Shown in pieces: positions 40,912 to 47,926 of a DNA stretch of 64,000 nucleotides; position 1 is the stretch's first letter, and each line of letters begins with the position of its first letter. This stretch comes from JBOGXA01 sp050694175 (GTDB lineage Bacteria > Actinomycetota > CADDZG01 > WHSQ01). Below the pieces are notes generated by a model, which was given only the letters and a program-made list of their open reading frames with translations, made no database searches and was not told the DNA's origin. The DNA lies in assembly GCA_050694175.1 (NCBI GenBank), contig JBOGXA010000008.1, positions 62,001 to 126,000 of the forward strand, written 5' to 3'. The position numbers were made by a program, and so were the translations under genes.

Positions 40912-41744
40912 GCGACTCGTTAGTGAGCCTGTTGACAGCAATGGGTGACGACGAGCTGATCCTCGGCCACCGCCACTCGGAGTGGACCGGTTACGCGCCG
41001 CATATCGAGGAAGACGTGGCGTTCTCCTCCATAGCCCAGGACGAGATCGGCCACGCAACCGCCTACTACTCGCTGATAGCGCAACTGACCGGTGACGGAA
41101 CCGACCGGCTCGGTCTCGGTCGCGGCGCGGACGAGTACCGGCATGCGATCCTCTGTGAGCGCCCCAATCGCGATTGGGCCTATACGCTCGCGCGCCACTG
41201 GCTGTACGACCAGGCGGACGCCATCCGGCTCGAGACGCTGGAGCAGAGCGCGCATGAAGAGCTGGCAGCGCTCGCCACCAAGCTGAGGCGCGAAGAGCGC
41301 TACCACCTGCTGCACGCCGACGCGTGGATACGACGCGTGTCGCTCGGCCCCGTCGAGGGCCGCGCTCGCCTCATCGACGGGATCACCGACGCGTTCGCCG
41401 ACGCGGCCGGCCTTTTCGAGGCCATCGAGCAGGAGGAGGAAGCCGTTCAGGAAGGATGGTTGGCAGCGCCGTCGGAGGAGCTCAAGGAACGCTTTTTCGA
41501 GCGCGCCGCGACCGCACTCGACGAGTTCGGCTTGCCGACCGAGGTGTCGTCGAGTGCCGATGACCGCGCCGAGTTCGTCGCATCGTCGTCCGGCGACCTC
41601 ATCGCGACCGAGCCGCGCGGCGGGGATCCGGCGGGGCACAAGCCCGGACTCGGAGGGCGGCAAGGGCGGCACTCGGAGGATTTCCGTGTGCTGTGGGAGG
41701 AGATGACCGTCACCTATCGCGGGGACCCGGAGGCGACGTGGTGA
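40908..41744 (+). CDS. paaC: Phenylacetyl-CoA epoxidase, structural subunit
   Basis: The 278-residue PaaC has the ferritin-like four-helix fold of PaaA and forms its structural partner. Visible segments are MGDDELILGHRHSEWTGYAP, FSSIAQDEIGHATAYYSLIA and LRREERYHLLHADAWI. Iron-ligand-like ExxH pairs remain at DEIGH and EERYH, although in the known complex PaaC is the non-catalytic subunit. It starts at a GTG in the 4-nt overlap with paaB and overlaps paaD in the same way. A Gly-rich stretch near the C terminus (GGDPAGHKPGLGGRQGRHSE) looks like a linker and is not typical of PaaC. Confidence 0.93.
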   Translation: MSDSLVSLLTAMGDDELILGHRHSEWTGYAPHIEEDVAFSSIAQDEIGHATAYYSLIAQLTGDGTDRLGLGRGADEYRHAILCERPNRDWAYTLARHWLYDQADAIRLETLEQSAHEELAALATKLRREERYHLLHADAWIRRVSLGPVEGRARLIDGITDAFADAAGLFEAIEQEEEAVQEGWLAAPSEELKERFFERAATALDEFGLPTEVSSSADDRAEFVASSSGDLIATEPRGGDPAGHKPGLGGRQGRHSEDFRVLWEEMTVTYRGDPEATW

Positions 41745-42238
41745 ACGCAACGACAGTGCAGGACGCGATCTGGGACGAGCTGACCCGTGTGGCAGATCCC
41801 GAGATCCCCGCCGTATCCGTCGTCGAGATGGGGATGATCCGGGACGTCGAGGTCGAAGGGACCCACGCCCGAGTCGTCGTGCTACCGACCTTCACCGGGT
41901 GCCCCGCGATCTCGGTCATCAAGGCCGATGTCGCCGCCGCGACACGGGCAGTCCCCGGCGTCGACGAGGTCACGGTCGAGACATCGTTCCACCCGCCGTG
42001 GACGACCGATCGAATCACGCCCGAAGGCCGCCGCAAACTGCGTGAGTTCGGGCTTGCTCCGCCGGCCGAACAGGGTCCGGTTCTCATCCAGGAGATCGGG
42101 CTTCCGCCGGTAGCCGAGTGCCCGTTCTGCGGTAGCACCGACACGACCAACGAGAACCCGTTCGGTCCGACTCCCTGCCGTGCGCTCTACTACTGTAGGA
42201 GCTGCCGCAATCCCTTCGAGCAGTTCAAACCCGTCTAG
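41741..42238 (+). CDS. paaD: PaaD-like Fe-S assembly factor for the epoxidase
   Basis: The 165-residue protein has an N-terminal MIP18/DUF59 domain (about 8-95: VADPEIPAVSVVEMGMIRDV, then LPTFTGCPAISVIKADV). A C-terminal zinc-ribbon-like region carries CPFCGSTDTT and CRSCRNPFEQF. This is the PaaD layout, and PaaD is needed for maturation of the epoxidase system. The start is the GTG at 41741, with GGAGG 7 nt upstream, overlapping the paaC stop. It ends the operon; the convergent GGDEF/HD-GYP gene stops 4 nt away. paaE, paaG, paaZ and paaK are not in this window. Confidence 0.92.
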   Translation: MNATTVQDAIWDELTRVADPEIPAVSVVEMGMIRDVEVEGTHARVVVLPTFTGCPAISVIKADVAAATRAVPGVDEVTVETSFHPPWTTDRITPEGRRKLREFGLAPPAEQGPVLIQEIGLPPVAECPFCGSTDTTNENPFGPTPCRALYYCRSCRNPFEQFKPV

Positions 42239-42241
42239 CTC

Positions 42242-45200
42242 TTACGCCGTCTCCGCGAGTTCGGGACGGCACTCGATGAGGCCCATGAAGACCCTCACCA
42301 CGTCGGGATCGAACTGGATCCCCGCGGCATCGGCAAGCCTTCTGCACGCCTCTCCGATTGGAAGTCGCTTGCGGTAAGGACGATCCGTTGTCATCGCGTG
42401 GAATGCGTCGACGACGAGAATGATCCGCGCCTCCATTGGGATCTCCGTGGCGCGCTTTCCGTCGGGATATCCCGTTCCATCGAAGTGCTCGTGGCACGCG
42501 CGCACAATGGGTCGAACGTCCGACAGGCGCATGATCGGAGACAGGATTCGTTCGCCGAGCTCCGGGTGCATCCGGACGATCTCCCACTCGTGGTCGTCGA
42601 GGGGGCCCGGCTTCAAGAGGATGTCGGACGGAATCCCGATCTTTCCGATGTCGTGGAAGAGCGCGCCGAGCTCGAGGCGCTTCAGGTCCCGGTGGCCCAT
42701 GCCCAGCTCGCGTCCGACCTCGAGAGCCGCATCGGTGATCCACCGCGCATGGGTGGATGTGTATTCGTCCTTGGCCTCGAGCGCGTTGGCCAATGCCTCC
42801 ACGGTATCGAGGAAGGTCTGCTCGAGAGAGTCGAAGCTGAAGGCATTGTTAATGGCCAGGCGGGCCTGGTTGCCAAGTCCCTCCAGCAGACGCAACTTCC
42901 GCTCGGAGAAGTTGTAGTCGCCCGTCGCAGGAGCGTGCGCCACGAGGCAGCCCATGCGGCCGCCCTCGAGCTTCATGGCCGCCACTGCGGAGGAAACGCC
43001 GAAGCTCAGCTCACGGGTCGCCGGGATTGCTTCATAGGCTTCGGCCGCAAGCACGAACGGCGATGGAACCGCCAGGAACTTCGACACCATGTCCCTATCC
43101 AGTCGAGCCGCGAAGACCTTCTGACGCTCCCGGCCGTTCAACCCCCACGCCGCCTCTGCCTTCATCTCACCGGATCTCGGGTCCTGCAGCCAAATCTGCG
43201 TTTTCGGCGACCCAAGGATCCGGGCCGACAGTTCGACCGTCCTCTCCAACACATCCTCTAGTTCCTCGGCCGCGGCCAGCTCGCGGCTGAAGTCGAGCAG
43301 ACGGCTGGCGATCTCCGCACTCTCCTTCTGTTCCTTGTAGAGAAGCGCCTTCTGCAGAGCCACCGATGCGTGCGATGAAAGCCCCGCGAGGAGCAGCATT
43401 CGTTCCTCGGTGAAGTGATCCGAGACCCTGTCGGGATGTCCGACGCAGATCCATCCATTCGTTCCGTTACCGGCGCTGACCGGAGCGATCGCGATGTCGC
43501 GCAGGCGTACCCCGTCCGGTACCGGGATCAGCTGCTCCGTTTCGGCCGCGGTCAGGACGAACGGCTCCCTGCGGCCTCCGAGGAAACGGTGGCCTACGGA
43601 CTCACTCCAGCGCGCCCGCGCCAGCGGCTCCGCCTCAGGATCACCGACAAAGCCTGTGTGAGACACGCACCGGTAGTCGCCGGAGTACTCGTTCTGTAGC
43701 CACAGAGCGGCCTGCCCGACCTCGAGAATCTTCGCCGCCATGCGTACTGTTTCGTCCCCGATGGCGTGGTAAGAGTGAGCTTTCGTTGCCGCGTCGGCAA
43801 ACTCGAGGAGCGCCTTTGCGTGGCGGGCCTCCTGTCGTTGCGCCTCGTAGAGGCGGGCGTTCTCGAGTGCGACCGACGCGTTGCCGGCGAGAACCTCGAG
43901 CAGGCGCAGATCGTCTTCGTCGAACTGGCCGATCCCGAGCTTGGAGACGACGATCGCGCCGATGACGCGCGCTCCATACTTGAGCGGCACGGCAAGGATT
44001 GACTCGTCGATCTCGTCCGTCCCCTCGACGTCGACGGCGAAATCACAATCGAGCGCATTCGCCAGCAACAGTGGTTCCCCGGTCTCGGCGACGCGCCCGG
44101 TAAAGCCCTCCCCCACCGGGCATATCTCAACCTCGAGGGGGCCGTACTCGCCGGTCTGATGTCCCACAAAGGCGATCGGGACGAGCGCGTCGTCCCGGCG
44201 CATATACACGCGGCAGTTGTGATAGTCGATCAGCGTTCGCAGCTCATGAGCGACGACGTTCGCAATCTCTCGGACATCGTTCAGGCGGTTTAGCTTTCCG
44301 GCGAGGTTCTGGAGCATCTTCATGTGCGCAAGCGAACGGACGTCGCGTCCGGTGACTCCTTCCATCTGCGGGCGCTCGCTCGCGTCCTCGAACAGCACTA
44401 TGCGGTTCTTTCCCGACGCCTTGGCGGTCATCATTGCGGCCTCGGCACACGCGAAAAGCTCGCGTGAATTCATTGCGTGCGCCGGACCTTCCGCAATACC
44501 CGCCGACACGGTGAGGCGGTCGGCCGGGTCGAAGCTGGCCACGGCAAGGCGATCGTTGAGGCGGGTCGCCAGTCCGTGCGCGTCGCCGGCTCCGCAGGAC
44601 GGCATGATGACGGCGAACTCTTCACCGCCGATGCGGCTCACGATGTCGGAAGCCCGCACGGTGCTTCGAACGATCTCGGCCAGAGCGACCAAGACTTGAT
44701 CTCCAGTGGCGTGCCCATGGATATCGTTCACTCGTTTGAAATCGTCGAGGTCGAACACAATCAGAGCCACCGAGTCGCGCGTCCGACTAGCTCGTGTGAG
44801 CTCTGATCGCAGCCGCTCGTGGAAGAAGCGATGGTTGAAGAGACCGGTCAACGCGTCGGTTTGCGCCTGGAGCTCGAGGGCCCGGCGAATATCCGCGTTG
44901 TCGAGCGCTAGCGCGGCCGCGTCGGCGAAGTGCTTCGCCATCTCGAACTCTTCGGCGCTGAATGAAACGCCGTCGCCCAGTCGATAGACGTTAAGCACAC
45001 CTTTGATTGAGTCACGCGCGATCAGCGGAATCGACATCAGAGCCTCGGGTTCTTCCGGCGTTCCGGGGATCTGTTCGGCGCGCGGGTCGAGATGCACCTC
45101 ATTGGACAGGACAGCCTCGCGATGTTCGGCCGCCCACCCGGTGACCCCTTCGCCAAAGACGCCGGGGTCGTTGAGAATCTCGTCAGCCCACTTGTCGCGC

Positions 45201-45475
45201 GCCACAATCGGTATCAACAGACGCTGCGACTCATCGGCGCGGTAGACAGACAGCGAGTCGTAAGGGATCAGTTCGGCGAGGGTTGAGACAATCCCCTCCA
45301 AAAGGGCATCCAGGCTGTGCTCGGACAGCAGGGTCCGAAAGACGTCGGCAAGCATCTGATACGAGGGAACTGCCCACGCCGCCGCGGGCTGCGCGGGTAA
45401 CCCTCCGGGCGGAGCGGTTCTGACGAGCGCCGCGTTTGGCTCGCCCCTCTGGTCATCGAACAATTGTTCGGTCAT
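42242..45475 (-). CDS. GAF-rich diguanylate cyclase / HD-GYP phosphodiesterase hybrid
   Basis: The 1077-residue cytoplasmic signalling protein has the order GAF (about 35-195), GGDEF (about 205-365), three more GAF domains (about 385-545, 560-705 and 730-860) and HD-GYP (about 875-1070). The cyclase motif is GGEEF at 283-287, with the inhibitory site RASD just upstream. The phosphodiesterase has HDIGK with His941-Asp942 and HEHFDGTGYPDG, so both halves look active. It could make and degrade cyclic di-GMP in response to small ligands or redox signals. The ATG at 45475 is chosen; the frame continues to 45961 only as antisense to the next genes. No membrane segment is visible. Confidence 0.9.
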   Translation of the reverse strand: MTEQLFDDQRGEPNAALVRTAPPGGLPAQPAAAWAVPSYQMLADVFRTLLSEHSLDALLEGIVSTLAELIPYDSLSVYRADESQRLLIPIVARDKWADEILNDPGVFGEGVTGWAAEHREAVLSNEVHLDPRAEQIPGTPEEPEALMSIPLIARDSIKGVLNVYRLGDGVSFSAEEFEMAKHFADAAALALDNADIRRALELQAQTDALTGLFNHRFFHERLRSELTRASRTRDSVALIVFDLDDFKRVNDIHGHATGDQVLVALAEIVRSTVRASDIVSRIGGEEFAVIMPSCGAGDAHGLATRLNDRLAVASFDPADRLTVSAGIAEGPAHAMNSRELFACAEAAMMTAKASGKNRIVLFEDASERPQMEGVTGRDVRSLAHMKMLQNLAGKLNRLNDVREIANVVAHELRTLIDYHNCRVYMRRDDALVPIAFVGHQTGEYGPLEVEICPVGEGFTGRVAETGEPLLLANALDCDFAVDVEGTDEIDESILAVPLKYGARVIGAIVVSKLGIGQFDEDDLRLLEVLAGNASVALENARLYEAQRQEARHAKALLEFADAATKAHSYHAIGDETVRMAAKILEVGQAALWLQNEYSGDYRCVSHTGFVGDPEAEPLARARWSESVGHRFLGGRREPFVLTAAETEQLIPVPDGVRLRDIAIAPVSAGNGTNGWICVGHPDRVSDHFTEERMLLLAGLSSHASVALQKALLYKEQKESAEIASRLLDFSRELAAAEELEDVLERTVELSARILGSPKTQIWLQDPRSGEMKAEAAWGLNGRERQKVFAARLDRDMVSKFLAVPSPFVLAAEAYEAIPATRELSFGVSSAVAAMKLEGGRMGCLVAHAPATGDYNFSERKLRLLEGLGNQARLAINNAFSFDSLEQTFLDTVEALANALEAKDEYTSTHARWITDAALEVGRELGMGHRDLKRLELGALFHDIGKIGIPSDILLKPGPLDDHEWEIVRMHPELGERILSPIMRLSDVRPIVRACHEHFDGTGYPDGKRATEIPMEARIILVVDAFHAMTTDRPYRKRLPIGEACRRLADAAGIQFDPDVVRVFMGLIECRPELAETA

Positions 45476-45572
45476 GTATTCCAGTTTCGAGGACGTCCTG
45501 AGCCGGCGACCAACACTAGTTGTATGTCGGCCCCCGCGAAATACCTCTGAAGGCGCAAATGCCCAATACGCG

Positions 45573-45588
45573 TACGTAAAACTACGTA
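45573..45588. repeat. Double TACGTA palindrome in a divergent spacer
   Basis: TACGTA occurs at 45573-45578 and 45583-45588, separated by AAAC. Because each half is itself a palindrome, the site is both a direct and an inverted repeat. It lies in the 172-bp region between the divergent genes starting at 45475 and 45648 and could be a regulator site. On the minus strand TTGGGC and TATTTC nearby are a weak promoter candidate. I see no other structure here. Confidence 0.35.
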
Positions 45589-45647
45589 GCCCAACGGGTT
45601 CTACTAACCTCGGCGGGAGTCCGGTCACCTGAATGGAAGGACGATAG

Positions 45648-45947
45648 ATGCCTATCGAGGTCACGGACGGCGCGGTCGAGGTGCTCCGCCGCTCCCTCGA
45701 GCTCGGCGGACTGGACGCCACCTCCGGAGGGGTGCGACTTCGGGCCGCGCGCGGGCTCGGCGGGGGAATGGACGTCCAGGTGGAGCTTGCCGAGGGGCCG
45801 GCGGAAGGCGAGCAGGTGATCGTCGCACAGGGCGTTCGCATCTTCGTCGATCCCGAGGTAACGAAAGCCATACCCGATGCCGTCGTCACCGTTGAACCCC
45901 AGCACGAGATCGTCGTGGTCCGCCCCGCGGCTCCCGATCGGCAATGA
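45648..45947 (+). CDS. HesB/IscA-like fold protein lacking the cluster cysteines
   Basis: The 99-residue protein begins MPIEVTDGAVEVLRRSLELG and continues GGVRLRAARGLGGGMDVQVE, AEGEQVIVAQGVRIFVDPEV. That order of strands and the closing VRIFVDPEV segment resemble HesB/IscA (A-type Fe-S carrier) proteins. The three cysteines that hold the cluster are absent, and the protein contains no Cys at all, so it is unlikely to carry an Fe-S cluster in the usual way. GAAGGACG precedes the ATG. It overlaps the acylphosphatase gene by 4 nt. Cys-less relatives occur in actinobacteria without a firm function. Confidence 0.75.
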   Translation: MPIEVTDGAVEVLRRSLELGGLDATSGGVRLRAARGLGGGMDVQVELAEGPAEGEQVIVAQGVRIFVDPEVTKAIPDAVVTVEPQHEIVVVRPAAPDRQ

Positions 45948-46213
45948 CGGCTCGCAAACACCTCTTTGTATCCGGCCGAGTCCAGGGAGTCTTCTACCGG
46001 GATACCTGCCGCCAGGTCGCAGATAAGGAAGGGGTGGCGGGCTGGGCCTCCAACCTGCGGGACGGCCGGGTTGAGATCGTGCTGGAGGGTGACGAGGACG
46101 CGATCGAGCGGGTGGTGCGGTGGTGCCGGATGGGCACCGCGTATGCGACGGTCGAGTCGGTGGACGTCTCCGACGAGCGGCCGGAGGGGCTGTCGGGATT
46201 CGCGATCCGCTGA
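45944..46213 (+). CDS. acyP: Acylphosphatase
   Basis: The 89-residue enzyme hydrolyses acyl phosphates such as carbamoyl phosphate or acetyl phosphate. Both family signatures are present: VSGRVQGVFYRDTCRQVADK with the catalytic Arg, and GVAGWASNLRDGRVEIVLEG with the catalytic Asn in SNLRDG. The closing part is FAIR. The ATG at 45944 overlaps the preceding stop by 4 nt, so it is coupled to the HesB-like gene. Its stop at 46213 is followed by the dispersed repeat at 46226-46270. The length is typical of the family. Confidence 0.95.
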   Translation: MTARKHLFVSGRVQGVFYRDTCRQVADKEGVAGWASNLRDGRVEIVLEGDEDAIERVVRWCRMGTAYATVESVDVSDERPEGLSGFAIR

Positions 46214-46225
46214 TGCACTCTGGCC

Positions 46226-46270
46226 GAGAGTCCCTCTGGGCTGGCTATACGGGACCTCAGGGACACTCGA
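46226..46270 (+). repeat. Dispersed 46-bp repeat, copy D (diverged)
   Basis: This copy lies in the 72-bp spacer between the convergent acylphosphatase (stop 46213) and aldehyde dehydrogenase (stop 46286) genes. It keeps CTATACGGGACCTCAGGG and the end GACACTCGA, and shares 36 of 46 positions with copy A at 9009-9054 by hand count. Its inner palindrome GCAT/ATGC is lost. A new pairing GAGTCCCT with AGGGACACTC (2-nt bulge) can form instead, so a stem-loop is possible but of different shape. Confidence 0.65.
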
Positions 46271-46285
46271 CGCGTGACACCGCAG

Positions 46286-47767
46286 CTACTTGAGCGAGAT
46301 CCACACCGACTTCGTCTGCGTGTACGTCTCGACTGAGTGCGCTCCTAGCTCGCGCCCGAAGCCGGACTGCTTGTAGCCGCCGAAAGAGACCGCCGGGTCG
46401 AACAACCCGCTCGTGTTCACCCATACCGTCCCGGCCTTGATTCCCCGCGCCACACGGTGCGCCGTGGCCAGATCGGTCGTCCACACGGCCGCGGCAAGCC
46501 CATAAACGGAGTCGTTCGCCACTGCAATCGCTTCATCGACATCCGCGACCTCGATCACGGCGGCGACGGGCCCGAATATCTCCTCCTGCGCGATGCGCAT
46601 GTCGTTGCGCACTCCGGTGAACACCGTGGGCTGGACGAAGTAGCCGTCGCCGATGTCGGTCACGCGCTCGCCCCCGGTGGCGATCTCAGCTCCCTCGCCG
46701 GCTCCGATACTGATGTAGTCGGTCACCCGGTCGAGTTGCTCGGCCGAAACGACGGGGCCCATCGACGTGGATTCATCGAGCCCCGGACCGACTTTCATGG
46801 ACTGCGTCGCGTCGACGAGCGCTGCCACGAAGTCGTCGTGGATCGACGTCTCGACCAAGATGCGCGTTCCGGCCGTACAGACCTGGCCCGAGTTCAAGAA
46901 CACACCCATCATTGACCCCTTCGACGCTCGCTTCATGTCGGCGTCCGAGAAGACGATGTTGGGCGACTTACCGCCGAGCTCCAACGAGACGCGCTTCAGA
47001 TTGCCGGACGAAGCCTCGAGGATCTTTCGCCCTACTGCGGTGGAGCCCGTGAACGCGATCTTGTCGACGTCGGCGTGTGCCGCGAGGGCGGCCCCCGCCT
47101 CGTCACCGAAGCCGGTCACCACGTTGACGGCGCCGTCGGGGACTCCTGCCTCCAGGCACAGGTCGGCGAGGCGCAGCGCGGTTAGAGGTGTCTGCTCCGC
47201 CGGCTTCAGCACGACGGTGTTGCCAAACGCCAGCGCGGGCGCGATCTTCCACGCCGCCATGATCAGGGGAAAGTTCCACGGAATGATCCCGCCACACACG
47301 CCCACGGGTTCCCGAAGCGTGTACACGAACATGCGGTCGTCGGACGGATTGGTCTCGCCGAGCACCTTCGTCGGCCATCCCGAGTAGTAACGAAACGCCT
47401 CGCCGGCCGCCCATATCTCGCCCGACGCCAGCTTGATCGGCTTGCCGGAATCGATCGATTCGATCTGGGCGAGCTCGGGGGTGTTGCGTTCGATGAGCTC
47501 GCCGATCTTGAATAGGACCTCTGCACGCACCCCGGGCCGCAGGCCCGACCACCGACGATCCTCGAAGGCCTCCCGCGCGGCTCCGACGGCTGCGTCGACG
47601 TCGTCGCGGTCGGCGCGCGGCACCTCGGTCACGGTAGCCCCCGTGGAGGGATCTATGACGTCGAACGTGCGGCCCGATCGCGCCTCGACCCGGGCGCCGC
47701 CGACCAGCATTGCCGGAGAGGACTCGAGGAATTTCGTCACTTCGGGAAGGATCTCGATCTTTGCCAC
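46286..47767 (-). CDS. Aldehyde dehydrogenase family protein
   Basis: This 493-residue NAD(P)-dependent aldehyde dehydrogenase oxidises an aldehyde to an acid. It has the family motifs GGIIPWNFPLIMAAWKIAPA, the NAD loop KIAFTGSTAVGRKI, the catalytic Glu in VSLELGGKSPNIVF and the catalytic Cys in NSGQVCTAGTRIL. The C-terminal FGGYKQSGFGRELG is also typical. It resembles betaine-aldehyde or phenylacetaldehyde-type enzymes, but the substrate cannot be fixed. The gene is single: it converges on the acylphosphatase gene and diverges from the histidine kinase at 47927. A phenylacetaldehyde role would fit the paa genes nearby but is only inference. Confidence 0.93.
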   Translation of the reverse strand: MAKIEILPEVTKFLESSPAMLVGGARVEARSGRTFDVIDPSTGATVTEVPRADRDDVDAAVGAAREAFEDRRWSGLRPGVRAEVLFKIGELIERNTPELAQIESIDSGKPIKLASGEIWAAGEAFRYYSGWPTKVLGETNPSDDRMFVYTLREPVGVCGGIIPWNFPLIMAAWKIAPALAFGNTVVLKPAEQTPLTALRLADLCLEAGVPDGAVNVVTGFGDEAGAALAAHADVDKIAFTGSTAVGRKILEASSGNLKRVSLELGGKSPNIVFSDADMKRASKGSMMGVFLNSGQVCTAGTRILVETSIHDDFVAALVDATQSMKVGPGLDESTSMGPVVSAEQLDRVTDYISIGAGEGAEIATGGERVTDIGDGYFVQPTVFTGVRNDMRIAQEEIFGPVAAVIEVADVDEAIAVANDSVYGLAAAVWTTDLATAHRVARGIKAGTVWVNTSGLFDPAVSFGGYKQSGFGRELGAHSVETYTQTKSVWISLK

Positions 47768-47926
47768 TGTCGATTCGTCTCCTTGGTCTGTTCGAGTCTG
47801 TTCGAGGGCCCAAAACGCAGCCTACCGGCCCTTGCGCCAGGCGCACGAAGCCTTCAGAAGCCGGCCCGGCTGGTCGATCCCTAGGGAGACAGGAACTTGG
47901 GCCCAGTGACCACGAGGGAGCCGTTC

